Below are positions 10,911 through 21,944 of a stretch of 64,000 nt of DNA, one piece after another (the stretch's first letter is position 1; each line of letters opens with the position of its first letter). Origin of the DNA: Cryptomeria japonica (Eukaryota; Streptophyta; Pinopsida; Cupressales; Cupressaceae); NCBI RefSeq assembly GCF_030272615.1, contig NC_081413.1, positions 608,962,709-609,026,708 on the forward strand, in the 5' to 3' direction. Position numbers and translations under genes: made by a program. The notes below the pieces were generated by a model that did no database searches, was not told the DNA's origin, and was given only the letters and a program-made list of their open reading frames with translations.

Positions 10911-13225
10911 ATGGGTGGTGATCTAATTCACCATGAGCCAACTGTCCATGATGGGTTGCTGCAGGATGGTATTTGTGAGCATTATTTCCAAAACCACGGC
11001 TGGTTGGATTATTTCTTGAAAATCAGGGACTACAATGAAGAAATTACTGCAGAATTCATGTATTCCTTTAATAAAGGAGAAGCTACAGTTAAAGGTTTAA
11101 GGGTAATTGTTACGGAGTAGCGAATAGCAGAAGTCATAGGGTTGCTGCAGGAGGGAGAACTCTTTCCGGAATCAAACACAAGGAGTGCCAAGGAAGAGTT
11201 CACAACTCCCTTTGATGGACCCTTAATGGTGGATAGACAAGGAACTAGAAGGGTTTCTCTATCAGCACATTGGCCTCAAGTAGCTTTGTATGTTATGAAA
11301 TACATTACATGTGAAGGGCGGTATTCAAACCTACATTCACCTCATTTTAAGTTACTTAGTCATCTACGGCATGGTCGGCGAGTTAATGTTCCTAATTTCT
11401 TATACCATCTCATTTCTACAAGTGCTAAGGAGACGCGAAAGAATGGAAATCGCTCTGTTAGCCATCATGGACTGGTTAAGTTGCTTGTACAGTGGTCCCT
11501 GAGAGATGTTTCATAAATGGAATGGGGTGTATTTGAGGATATACAACAATTTATGGTTGATGATGCCCCTGTTGCGGATAATCCGCAGGTTGAAGAAGAA
11601 AATGTTGCAGATAATCCGCCTGTTGAAGATGAGGGTTTGCTTGTTGCTGAAGGAGCCGCAGTTATTATGGAAGAAAATGTTGAATCAGAACCAACTGAAG
11701 AACAACCCTCTACTTCTCTTCAAAAAGATTCACCAGTTTTGCAAAGGAAGGGAAAAGAGTTAGACATGGGTGAAACAGAGGAAGAATTAATTACCCAGCC
11801 ACGGGTAACTCAGATTCCTCCTGCAGCCAAGAGGCATAGGACAAAAATAAAAGCTCCTGCAGCCATTCCAAAAGTGTATGTGAGAAGAACACAAAGGACA
11901 CAGAAGGCTCAGCCTTTGGGTTATCCAGCAGAGGTTGTTGCAATAGAAACTTCGGAAGAAGGAAGCCCTGTGGAGGATGAAATTCAAGGAAATATTATTG
12001 GGGATGAGATTCAAGAAAATATTGTTGAGGATAAACTAGCAAGTCTTGCTTCTGTGGCACTACAATTTGAAGAAAATGTTGAAGATGTTCTACAGCAGCC
12101 TGAGAAGAATATGGGAGATATGCCAGCTCAGGATGAGGAGTTTATTGAAGAAATCTCGTGATCTAAGGTAGTACCTATAAGACCTCCTTCATCCTTAAGT
12201 AGTTTATCTCTTGCTTTAACATTTTATAGACAATGGGAAATAGAGAAGGATAGGTTGCAAGGGATTATTGATAAACAACAAAAAGAGATTGAAAAGAGAG
12301 ATAACAGAATTGAGGAATTAGAAGCTAAGGTAGAAATAATGTATGATATGGTTCCTGAGATGATGTAGTGTAGGGCACCTCCAAGAGTTTATGTAGTACA
12401 TTTAAAAGAGCGGTATCTGAACTTCAAATTAAACCACATTGTTAGGGACCTTAATCCTTCCTTAGAAACACCTGAGGAATTATTTTTGCTTATCAAGCCC
12501 CTCCACCTGCTGTGAAAAATTTTCTATGTGAATTATATTTACATAACTATGTTGTACCTTCAGATAGGGAGTGGAATCCTTTATTGTATATTGGGGATAT
12601 CCATCTCAAGGCTTTACTGTCATCGATCCAAAATGAGATTATCATAGGGCCACAAGCCAAGGAATATGAAAAATTAGAACTTGACTGTCCATTGCCATTA
12701 AGAAGGGAATCACAAGCACCAAGGGTTCTTTATTATGATTGGAAAAAGTTACTAATAAGAGATTATGTTAGTAAAATAGGGCTTCCAATTAGAGAAGAAG
12801 TTTATCAAGCATATGAGCATTTGGTTCAAACTTGCAGGACAGCTGCAATGGAAGGGTTAACTCGGCGCTGGAATAATCTACCGGAACATTTAAAACAGGG
12901 AGAACCTTACTCACTATATAATTTTCATGCAACCATGCAAAGAGCCCCTAGATACATACAGTTAGGTAGGGAGAAAGCCAACAACTGGCTGCCATTGATC
13001 TTTCAACCTCCGATCCTTATGTGGCCACTCTTGGCATGCCAGCCAACAGAGCAGAATTATGATGCATTCACAGAAGAAACAGCTAGATGGTCCAAGCTGG
13101 AAAAAATGAAAGGATTTTATTGGAACTTGGCTTCAGGGGGGACAGGTCAGGGCACTATTGGTGATTTAAGGGTTACAACAAGAATCAAAAATTTTCCTTT
13201 TGTTGCAGGATCAGCAAACTCTTAA
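10911..13225 (+). pseudogene. Element B env-position coding region, unknown function
   Basis: About 770 codons between integrase and the 3-prime LTR. One frame runs from ATG 10911 (MGGDLIHHEP) to about 12490, with stops at 11118, 11514, 12159 and 12366, then a frameshift leads to the open stretch 12512-13225. The first 200 residues are mixed alpha/beta-like with WPQVALYVMKY; the middle (11530-12160) is acidic with repeated VADNP and IQENI words; 12225-12360 gives a Lys/Glu heptad-rich coiled coil (IEKRDNRIEELEAKVEIM); the last part is globular and Trp-rich. I see no convincing membrane segment. Athila elements carry an extra ORF at this place, called env-like by position. The true role is unknown. 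Confidence 0.65.
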
Positions 13226-13235
13226 AGTTGGGGGG
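13224..13235 (+). other. Element B polypurine tract
   Basis: AAAGTTGGGGGG lies just before the 3-prime LTR start at 13238, with CA between. It primes plus-strand DNA synthesis. A near copy is at 10684-10695. Confidence 0.85.
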
Positions 13236-13237
13236 CA

Positions 13238-14471
13238 TGATAAATTGATACTTTGTCATGTTTTTTTCATCAAAACTCTTAGGTTTTTGGCATCTTTTGG
13301 GTTGCATTGTGGTAGTAAATTATTGTGAATTGATTATATGTATTCCATATGTTAAACCTGTACTTATGAAATCATGTTTGAAATTGTCGGTCTATTCTTG
13401 CAGCCAAGTGATTTGTTCCTATTGTTATGCAGATTATTTGGATAGTTTCATATGTGAGTTAGTGAATGTAATAATCAAGTAAAATATGTATGCAAGTCCT
13501 TGTATGTTGTTTTTGTTTAGTGCAGATAATAAATGATGTCGCGGTGGATGTTCTTCTTTCGCGCCTAAGGAATGAAGAATAACGTGTGAGATAACTGGAG
13601 ATCAAACTAAAGAGGAGTCGAGCAAGCGCAAGATATGGCATAACCAACAACCATACATCACTATGGGAGTTTAACTCTAGTGGGCATTGAATTCGCAAAA
13701 TATCACCACAGCATGCAAAGATTGTGGTTCGGTTTAGATCCACGTCTCCTGCAGCCAAGCTCTAGTTATCTTCTTCGTCTGTCAATCATCCGCCTCTTCT
13801 TCTGGGCGTGATTTGAGTTGTCTATTGTAGTTGACCTTTGCTTTATAATAATCTCTTCCTTGTTCTTTGAGTTAGACAGAATAGAAAGGAATTGAGCAGA
13901 GAATTCTGATAAGCATTCTAGAGTTTTTCTTTTAGAACATGTAATCATTTTCAGGAAGAAATGAATGAAAAATATGTTGTTTTGATCTATTAAAAGTATT
14001 TTGTTGGAAGTTTGATATCACTCATCCAAGGGGGCCCACTTGGTGAGTGATCCTGTGTTTATGTTCATTGAAATTATTTCCTCTTTAGTTGCAGTAGAAG
14101 TTCATGACTGGATTGTTCCTGCAGCCACTGGAAATAGATCCACTGATTGTTCCTGCAGCCAAGCCAGAACAGAGTGATTTCTGTTATTTACATTAGATCA
14201 TTCCGACATAGTTTTTATAAGTTTTCATGTAGCCTTCTATGATTTCCATTCTTGATTTTCCTTTCTGCATAATGTTAGTTACTGCAGCAATGCAGAATAG
14301 CCATTGAAGGAGCTTAGTGCATATATAATGCAGACCCATTTCAAGTTTTATGTCCCTGGGTTGATAACTAAATGAACACTAGCCATGAAAATGGTAACTT
14401 TACCAGATGAATGTCCAAACTTCGGATTGAGATTTCAATTAGAGTTATTATTTTTATAGTTGGAGTAGACA
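13238..14471 (+). repeat. Element B 3-prime LTR
   Basis: Matches 3519-4751. Starts TGATAAATTGATACTTTG and ends TTGGAGTAGACA. The copies differ by scattered substitutions (for example GCTGAGG/GTCGCGG near 13540) and a one-base length difference. Confidence 0.95.
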
Positions 14472-14476
14472 GTTCA
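14472..14476 (+). repeat. Target site duplication of element B, right copy (GTTCA)
   Basis: GTTCA follows the LTR end at 14471 and repeats 3514-3518. Confidence 0.95.
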
Positions 14477-15863
14477 TAGTTTCTTGCTTCTCGTAAATTA
14501 ATCAATTTATTTGCAAGAAAAGTTTTCAAAGCTGATTCCAAGGGTTCTCCGATGTTTGTGAATTTCCTACAAGGATTGGAGAAGAAAGACTTGGATTTAT
14601 TGTTCTCTTGATTGTTATTACTTGGGATTTGACTTGATAAATTAAAGATTGGTTGTTTTGTAGCATTATTGTCGTCATTTCTCCCATTGATAAGATTCTT
14701 ATTATTTGACCAGAATTTAGGTTTGTCATTGTTATTGTTGTAGTTGTTGTGATTGTTATTGTAGGATTTATTGAAAAGCTTTCGCTCTCCTTTCTTTACC
14801 ATTGCATCTTCTATTTTTAGACCATTTTCAATCATCTTAGCAAAAGAAGGAGGACATTGCATTTTTAGACAGTAACTCATTTCACTTATAAGATTGACAT
14901 TGAATATGTCTACTTTCTCTTGATCAGGTACATCTCTTGGATACCTATTAAACATTTGTTTTCATCTCTGTAAAAATACCATGAAAGATTCACCATTCTT
15001 TGCTTAACATTGCATAAATCCAACATTGTTATCTCATTTCTTACATTGTAGGAGTATTGTGAGATAAATCTATTCACAAGTTCTTCAAAAGATTTAATTC
15101 TAGATGGTAGTCTTGAGAACCATTCCATTGATTGCCCATTTAAACTCCTAGGGAATAGATGCATTAGGTATGTTTCATCGTGTGCAAATTCTATACTCAT
15201 AGTGCAAAATTCCCTAATGTGATCTTGAGGATCAAATTTTCCATCGTATTTATCATATTTAGGGATTTCACAATGTTGTGGGAATGGTATCATATTTAAA
15301 CTTTTGTCAAAAGGATATGGACATATGTCCTCCAATGAATACTTCTTGGAACTCGTTTCATTCTGCATATCCTGTATTTGTTATTGTAAGGTTTGCATTT
15401 GTTGAGCGAGATTTAACAAAGGATTATCCACACGGATTCTCCTTGTATCCTCATAAGTTCTTCTATCACCACACTCTCTTCTTGTATCATCATGGTATTT
15501 TCTTATTTGATCTCCTCTTGTTTCCTCATGGTTTACTTTATTTACATCCTCATTATTTTGATAATTTTTGTTTTGATTATTACTTGTCTCTACATCTTGT
15601 TTCAAACTTTCTACGTTAAAGTCTTGCAGCAATTTAGCTCTTGTTTTTGCCAACATTAGAAGGTATTTTTCCTTTTGTTTCTCCAATAACTTTTCCATTA
15701 GTTTATCAAATTTATCATCTTTCTCAAGGTCTCTAATGGTGTTATTGACCGCTTCTTCATCAACATCCGTATACCCAAAAGTTTGAAACATTGAATTATC
15801 TTCTTTCATTTATTTTTATTGTTTTCTGAATTGCTCGTATTGAGCTCTAGTCCAAACTGGCAT
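14472..15863 (-). pseudogene. Element A gag, N-terminal and central part
   Basis: Read on the minus strand from ATG at 15863 (MPVWTRAQYEQFRKQ, a start seen in plant gypsy gags). Two stops follow at once, then the same frame continues from 15809 with a long charged helix (DKLMEKLLEKQKEKYLLML). After a frame change, 15368-14910 carries the gag capsid core: FAHDETYLMHLFPRSLNG, MEWFSRLP, SFEELVNRFISQY. The third stretch (14955-14472) starts at RYPRDVPDQEKVDIF and becomes Asn-rich (NNNHNNYNNNN). At 14472 it is cut by element B, and the frame continues in register at 3518. Stops and shifts make it non-functional. Confidence 0.8.
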
Positions 15864-16539
15864 GTGATTGCTTAAAAAAACTTGTCAAGTTTTGACCATA
15901 TAAAAACAAATGAATAGGTGATTATTGGTTTAGGAAGATAAGCTTTGTTAATTTTACCATTGTTATTGGTTCGTTGTGATAAAGAGTCTTTTTGTTGAAA
16001 AGCACGTCCTTGCAAAAGTTCTCCACCAAGTTCTATCCCGCAGCCACGTAAATAGTGATGAAAACGATGTAGGAATGTTCTATGTTTTAACAAGATGTTG
16101 CGATTGATATACAGGAATCTTATCCTCTTTTGAGTAGCTTTAAAAATGGGTTTTCTTTTCTTAAGGAAATATTTAAAAGTCATATAAGCATATGATAGTT
16201 TACAAGTTTGCTTGATTCCAATGTGAGTGCAATTTTGATTTTGATATAACCTAAGTTCAAAAATAGGAACAATATATACAAGATAATGAACAAAAGGTGA
16301 ATATGATCAAGTTTTGTGATAGAGGATTTGATATATCCTAATGAGAAACTAATAATGATGTTGCTTTTTGCACTTAAGATTATTGAATCACTAGCTTGTT
16401 GAATGTTTATGCTTATAAAAACTTTTGGAAATAGCCTATTGGATTGATAAACCGATTATAGAACTAGTTTGAAGGTCTGTGATAGTTTAAAGTTAATTCT
16501 ACTCAAGAAGGGTTTTTGACACTAACTTTGAATTTTTGG

Positions 16540-16815
16540 TTTGATATGCAGAAATGCTCTCTGTTTTAGATGCGAGAAAGCATTTGTACTAACCTTTTGG
16601 TCAAAAGCACTAACTTATGGGACAAATATGCTATTATGTTGCTTGAAAGCACTGCTCTATGGCAATAAAAGCAGAAAACTGTGTTACAAAACTACAGTTT
16701 TATGTTTAAAAGCGCTAATCCACTGATCAAATGCGTGAACCTATGACATAAAAGTGTTGTATTGTTGTTCAAATGCGTTGTTTTGCATAATAAATGAGTA
16801 GTTTTGCGCTTCACA
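16540..16815. repeat. Degenerate short repeats in element A leader, block 1
   Basis: Words of the type AAAAGCGCTAA, CAAATGCGTGAACC and AAATGCGTTG alternate every 20-25 bases. The same words, better conserved, occur at 17885-18200. The copies here are badly eroded. Confidence 0.55.
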
Positions 16816-17884
16816 AGTACTGTTCTGACTATGTTACAAGGATTTTTCAATTTTTCCAGCAAGTTGTTAGATTTTTGCTCACTTTTAGATGATGATTTTT
16901 TTCAAGTTTTTGACCATTCTGAGCACGTTATACACATAGAAGACACAATGTTTGAAAAACAAAATGCAAAAGCAAGCACGAATCCTATGGTAGGCCAAGA
17001 CAATAATTGTTGAATCTCACATGGGGTTTCCCCCGAGGCTGCGCTATTCAAAGCAGATATTTAGATGTTTGACCCCACTGGCTCCACCCTCGGCACTCAC
17101 TTCTTTGGGGAAGCCAAGCACTAGTTTCCATGAAAACTTCCCATGGCAAACTTTATATCTTTACTAAGAACTGTATGTGTGTGAGCCGCTTCAGAGGTCC
17201 AACCTCCTGCGCCAACAATTAGAAGGATTTTGGCAACTAGTACAAGTGGTTTTTAGTAAAGGCTTCTGGTCATGTGGCCATACATGCGTCACTTTCAACT
17301 CTGTAAATACAGAAGGTTCCTAGCCTATAGAGGTTACTCTCCATAGGGTTTATGGGGAAACATAGTGTCAGTATGAACTTATCAGCACATGTTGTTTATG
17401 ACTTTCGTCACAAACATGATTTATTTAGAGTGGATCGGAAGGACTCGGTATTAGCTTGTTTCCACTTGGGTCATTCCCCTCTCACTAGCCCCCTCAAGGC
17501 ATCTCGGGAAGGCAGACCCTCTAAAGATTACACATAAAAGAGAGTACGTATGGTTTTTTTATCACCGTATGAGAGTGAGAGCATACTTACCTACTATTGC
17601 ATCAAGCACCGAATACAAAAGTTTATTTTTAGTCTTCTACAATCTATGTGCAACTACTTTAAAGAAGTCACTCAAAATACAAGTTGCATGTTGTCGATTT
17701 GTCCCTCTAGTTAACTTAAATGAGCAAGATATGATGTATTACTCTCCAAAATAAAACTCCTAATTAACTATATGAGGAAATGCATGAAATTTGCTTTAAA
17801 ATAATCACGCACAGATATGTTAGTAGTTTGAAATTTTTCAGTTCTTGGACATTCGAACCTGTAGAAATGTTTATTAGTTGAGAA

Positions 17885-18200
17885 TAAAAGTGCTATCTTA
17901 GCAAATGCATTATCTTCCACCTCAAAAGCCCTGACCTAGGTGACAAATGTGTGAACCTGCAATACGAAAGTGTTGCTCTGTGAACTAAATGCATAAATTC
18001 ATAGACAAAAGTGCTAACCTAGATGCCACATGCGTTAACCTGCGAGACAAAAGTGCTAATCTGAAGATTAAATGCGTTGATTTGCAGACAAAAGTGCTAA
18101 CCTAAATGCCACATGCGTTAACCTGTGAGACAAAAGCACTAATCTATTAAATGAATGTGTTGTCAGAATTCACACAGGCATGAATCTAGATTACAAATGC
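17885..18200. repeat. Degenerate short repeats in element A leader, block 2
   Basis: Alternating modules ACAAAAGTGCTAACCTA and CACATGCGTTAACCTG recur about every 20-22 bases; the longest copies, including GCCACATGCGTTAACCTG, are at about 18024-18041 and 18108-18125. The block lies next to the primer site of element A. Confidence 0.65.
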
Positions 18201-18260
18201 ATTAAACTTATGTTTACGAGAACTAGATAGGATATTGGAAAGATATATGTGAGGCTCCAA

Positions 18261-18277
18261 CCCCACGGTGGGCGCCA
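18261..18277 (-). other. Element A primer binding site (tRNA-Lys)
   Basis: Plus-strand CCCCACGGTGGGCGCCA equals the 3-prime end of plant tRNA-Lys, so the minus strand carries its complement, beginning TGGCGCCCACC three bases after the LTR end at 18281. This fixes the orientation of element A as minus. Confidence 0.9.
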
Positions 18278-18720
18278 AAATGTGTCAACTTGAATTTCAT
18301 CTTCAGAATACTACCTGCAACATATTAGTTTCATAAAATACAAAGGAAATACTACAGGAAATCCAAACTCATCCAATGAAACTACATGAAATGAATATAA
18401 AATAAAAACATTATTACCTTCATGATTTAAGTCTCATTGTGTCCTAACTCCATTGTTCCTGGTTGTAGATGATTTGCTCTCAGACAAGCACTGGTAGCTT
18501 CCAAGATGGCATATGAAGAATGGATTGATAGTTAACTGATACTATGATATGCAAATGATATTAAGCTAAAATGCTATGAAAATGATTTATGCTCAAAAAC
18601 TCTAAAATGTTATTTGCTTGAAACTCAAACTCATGGATGAAAAATGAAGACTTCGAGATAACTATATGATTAGCTATTAGTCTATTTTTCTCTTAGTCTC
18701 AAAATGGCTTAGGAGGCCTC

Positions 18721-18730
18721 TTTTTATAGA
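18721..18730 (-). promoter_or_regulatory. TATA box of element A LTR
   Basis: Minus-strand TCTATAAAAA about 450 bases from the inner LTR edge, a usual place for the LTR promoter. Confidence 0.55.
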
Positions 18731-19231
18731 TTTTTGAGTACATGAGCTTAGGTGGCAGAGATCAACAGTCATGATCGAATCTTGCAGATTGGATGGCTAT
18801 GAGAAAGAAGCTGAAGGTTGAGAGAAAGGGGGAAGAAGAAGACAAGTGTCACTCATCTCACCTTGACTTAATTGAAGACTTGAGAGGATATATGATAGTT
18901 GGAGAAGATGTAGGAATGAGAGGACAAGTGGACTCAAGTCCTCCTAAAGTATAGGGATGTTGGAGAGAATATAGAAGAAGGTTAGGAAATATGTGTACGT
19001 ACACAATATTTCATTAATTTTAGAAGTTGGAGATAAGTGGCTAATAAATGTTTTATTTAATTTAATTTTGTTGAATTACTTTAGCCACGTGATGGATGAG
19101 TTGGCAAAGGAAAGATGAAGTGGAGATGGAAAGATGAGTTGGAAAAGGGATTAAATAATTAAGAAATTATTTAATATTTGAGACTATAGGATAGAAGAAT
19201 AACCATTAAATATTATATATTTAATTGATTA

Positions 19232-19425
19232 ATTAGAGGAATAATTAAATATTAGATATTTAATTAATTGATTAGAGGAATAATTAAATATTAGATATTT
19301 AATTAATTGATTAGAGGAATAATTAAATATTAGATATTTAATTAATTGATTAGAGGAATAATTAAATATTAGATATTTAATTAATTGATTAGAGGAATAA
19401 TTAAATATTAGAGATTAGAGGAAAA
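19232..19425. repeat. 39-bp tandem repeat inside element A LTR
   Basis: The word ATTAGAGGAATAATTAAATA starts at 19232, 19271, 19310, 19349 and 19388, a strict 39-base period. The units are nearly identical. The last copy is cut short at about 19415. Confidence 0.9.
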
Positions 19426-19598
19426 GGATAAATGAATTAATTAATAAAATATTTTAATTAAATTAATTAATAAAAGGACATGAAATGAACTAAATAAATT
19501 AATCTTTTCAAATTAACTATTTAATAGAAGAATAAATATTAAAAAAATATAAAATATTTATTTAATCGCTCATAGCCATTTTTTATGTGTATACAACA

Positions 19599-20700
19599 TC
19601 CAATCACAATATTCCACGAGAGAGCATCCAGATTCAATGTACCTAACTCATCCTATGAAAGAGATAACTACTACATGAGCACAAAGTTCGATGTACCTAT
19701 TCTCGTCACTTATTGGTAGAATTTTCTAAGAAGGGCATGTGTCCTATCAAATGTAAATATATCATTGGTCAAGCATTTAATACTTTGTAATGGGTTCAAC
19801 AAACCCTAATTGGGGTTTTTATCTTGTAATATTTGCCATTGATCTAAAATTGATTTGAGCCATTGAATGTAAAGAGAGTGCACTATAAAAGGCCTCACTT
19901 CTTCATTTGTAAGGGAAATAGTTAATAGTCAGTAGTTGAGAAAGTCAAATAGATAATAATTAGAGTAGAGTAGGAAGAGAAGGCAAAGATTGTTGGCAAG
20001 ACATTGTTGCAAAAGACATATAAACTTCATTGAAGAAATGGTGAATTCTATGTACATATATTCAACAATTTGCATGGTCTCTACTTCTCAATTTGTTTTC
20101 ATGTTATTTAGATTAATAGAATAACTTTTGTGTGATCAATGGTGAAATTTGTATATTACTACTAGCAGTTTGTTGATTGTAGACTTGCCTTGCATAGTCA
20201 ACTGGATCTATTTCAGCTAAAGCTTAACTTTAATTATCACTTCTTCATTGATATGCATCAACTTGATGGTGTCTATGCTTTCAGTGATGATTTGAAAATC
20301 ATAAAGCTATCCTTAGAAGATCGCCCTAGCCTTGTGGAGATATTCATAGCATGTCAAATATGTTAGCACATATTTTTACAAAATATTTTTGTGCTATATA
20401 TGGAGGATTTTGCATATAGTTTTATTATAGGAGCATTTATTGTTGGATTGTATGTGTAGGTGATGTGTTGCAGTGTCTTCATAAAAAGGCATCCCTTGGG
20501 CATATTCAAGGGAAGTGTTGAGTATGATGGCATTCTGGCAATCCTCATCTTCACAGTTGGTCTCATTGCAAGAGCACTTTTTGGAAAATCAGCATAGAGC
20601 AGGGTTGTGAGCATGTTCAGAGAGGTAAATGGTGTGGGAGAAACCCTTCAGTATGATTATTAAAAGTTGCATCCATAAAGAGGGATTTATTTTGTAAAAA
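19599..20700 (+). repeat. Plus-strand LTR-like segment with TATA box
   Basis: The region resembles a plant LTR: a TATAAAA box at 19884-19890 in CACTATAAAAGGCC, followed by a purine-rich transcribed part. No second copy, primer site or polypurine tract was found, so the limits are approximate. It lies upstream of the repeats at 20700-21740 and of the broken ORF 21945-24592, all in the same orientation, so the three may be one element. No gene is seen inside. Confidence 0.45.
19884..19890 (+). promoter_or_regulatory. TATA box of the 19.6-20.7 kb LTR-like segment
   Basis: TATAAAA in a GC-richer setting than its surroundings (AGTGCACTATAAAAGGCC), typical of a plant LTR core promoter. Confidence 0.55.
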
Positions 20701-21740
20701 CTGCAAAAATTCGCTTATCGATAGAAGTCATCCCAATGAGATTGCCTAAGGAGGAATGAGTATGTTGATCGGAGTAACTCATGTCGACGGTGTTTCCTAA
20801 AGCGTGAGCGGTAGGAAAAGGTGCGACTAAGTGGAAATACATCGGGGCAAGTTATGGCGATGATATGATTGGGAGGTCGGAGTCATCGGGATAACATACA
20901 CTATCAACAACGAGGAAAAAATGCCATCCCGATACCCAATGGGGTTATCGAGAGGTCCCAATTTATGTTACCCCGATACCCGATATACTAAATGGAGAAG
21001 GCGACTCTATCAGAGAGACTCTCTCTGATAAAGTGATACCAAGCAAGAAAGGGAGTCAGACTCATCGGGATAACATACATTGTCAGGGAGATGCGTTTTA
21101 GGTTATCCTGATGCCCGATGAGGGAGATAAGCTTGGCACAAATGAAGTGATTACATTGGGAAAGCCTACTCTGATAGACTGAAGTAACCCGACAAGGAGA
21201 GTAAGGTGCAAGAAGACTCATTGGGATAGCTTATGCTACCGGAGAAACATTTTTAAAGTTGTGTCGATGCCCGATGGGTAGAATGCCATAGAGGGTGGAT
21301 CTATCGAGGAGACTATAACTATCAGAAGTAAGGGAAATACGCTACTCTAACACCTGATGAAGCAATCAGTGAAAGTTACGCCGATCAAAGAGAAAGTTAG
21401 ATGATGGGACCATCGAACGAAGTATTAAGTGACTTTATCCTGAAGGCCGATGGAGTGACTAGATGAATAAATAGAGGAAGGTTTCATCGGAGAGACATAC
21501 CCTGATGTGACATAAAGAAAAGATGACTAATAGAAAGGAAAGGTGGATCCATCGGGATAAGTCAAGCCTTGAGGGAAAAAGTGAAATGGCTGGAGCGGGA
21601 TCAAATGGATTAATCGGAATGACCTATATCGATCATAAAGACAAAAACTAATTGAAGGAACACAAAATACGCATGGCACCAAGTAATTGAATTATCGGGT
21701 GGGGTTATGTCGATTAGCCATTAGAATGTGTGATATGACA
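20700..21740. repeat. Degenerate 150-180-bp repeats built on CATCGGGATAAC and GATACCCGAT
   Basis: TCATCGGGATAACATAC occurs at 20883 and 21062; related forms are at 21218 (TCATTGGGATAGC), 21484 and 21549. Between them the complementary-looking words CCCGATACCC or GATGCCCGATG occur at about 20930, 20975, 21110 and 21268. The spacing is about 150-180 bases where best kept. No coding frame is visible. The block sits between an LTR-like segment and the broken ORF, the place of a retroelement leader. Confidence 0.6.
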
Positions 21741-21944
21741 ACCATTATTTAATGCTCGCGATCAGGTGGGTTGGATCCGCACGAAGAAAAACTGATAAGT
21801 TTTTTATCATCACAGACTCTAGCCGTTGCATATCCAGCATAAAGAAAGAGTTTTTGTGCCAGAATTATTCACAGTTTCTTCAGCCGCCAACACTGAAGTT
21901 GCAGAGAAGAAACACGGGTAATTTAAGAATCCAAGCATTTAATC

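Larger units (their letters stand above)
3519..14471 (+). mobile_element. Element B: Athila-like Ty3/gypsy LTR retrotransposon (10.95 kb, full structure, decayed)
   Basis: A complete element inserted into gag of element A in the opposite orientation. It has LTRs of 1233 and 1234 bp starting TGATAAG and ending GTAGACA, a 5-bp GTTCA duplication, a primer site matching plant tRNA-Asp at 4756-4772, a polypurine tract at 13224-13235, and gag, protease, RT-RNase H, integrase, then an additional coding region of about 770 codons before the 3-prime LTR. The tRNA-Asp primer, the D-L-G-A protease and the extra coding region after integrase are all known traits of the Athila lineage. The LTRs differ at a few positions per hundred, so the insertion is moderately old. 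Stops and frameshifts in every gene show it is inactive. Confidence 0.95.
15864..18260 (-). other. Element A leader (untranslated region between primer site and gag)
   Basis: About 2.4 kb without a credible gene. A block at 16985-17540 is less AT-rich than its surroundings. Two sub-regions, 16540-16815 and 17885-18200, are made of the same short words in degenerate tandem order and are listed separately. Short open stretches on both strands show no domain. Confidence 0.6.
156..19598 (-). mobile_element. Element A: degenerate minus-strand Ty3/gypsy retrotransposon, host of element B
   Basis: Read on the minus strand the order is LTR (19598-18281), tRNA-Lys primer site (18277-18261), long leader (18260-15864), gag (15863-14472), element B insertion, rest of gag (3518 to about 3130), protease (about 3117-2170), a spacer region (2147-834) and the start of reverse transcriptase (737-156). 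The gag-protease-RT order, the HRxxGH-type zinc knuckle remains and the RT words NKACPKDDF and PNID fit the Tat/Ogre-like side of Ty3/gypsy. RNase H, integrase and the second LTR are missing because the element is cut at about 155. Every coding part has stops or frameshifts, so it is dead. Confidence 0.85.
18281..19598 (-). repeat. Element A 5-prime LTR
   Basis: The inner edge is set by the primer site: plus-strand TGTGTCAACTTG at 18281 is the minus-strand end in ACACA. A TATA box is at 18721-18730 on the minus strand (TCTATAAAAA). The outer edge at 19598 is inferred from the minus-strand word TGTTGTATACAC; no second LTR is present to confirm it. The upstream half is very AT-rich and holds a 39-bp tandem repeat. 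Confidence 0.7.
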
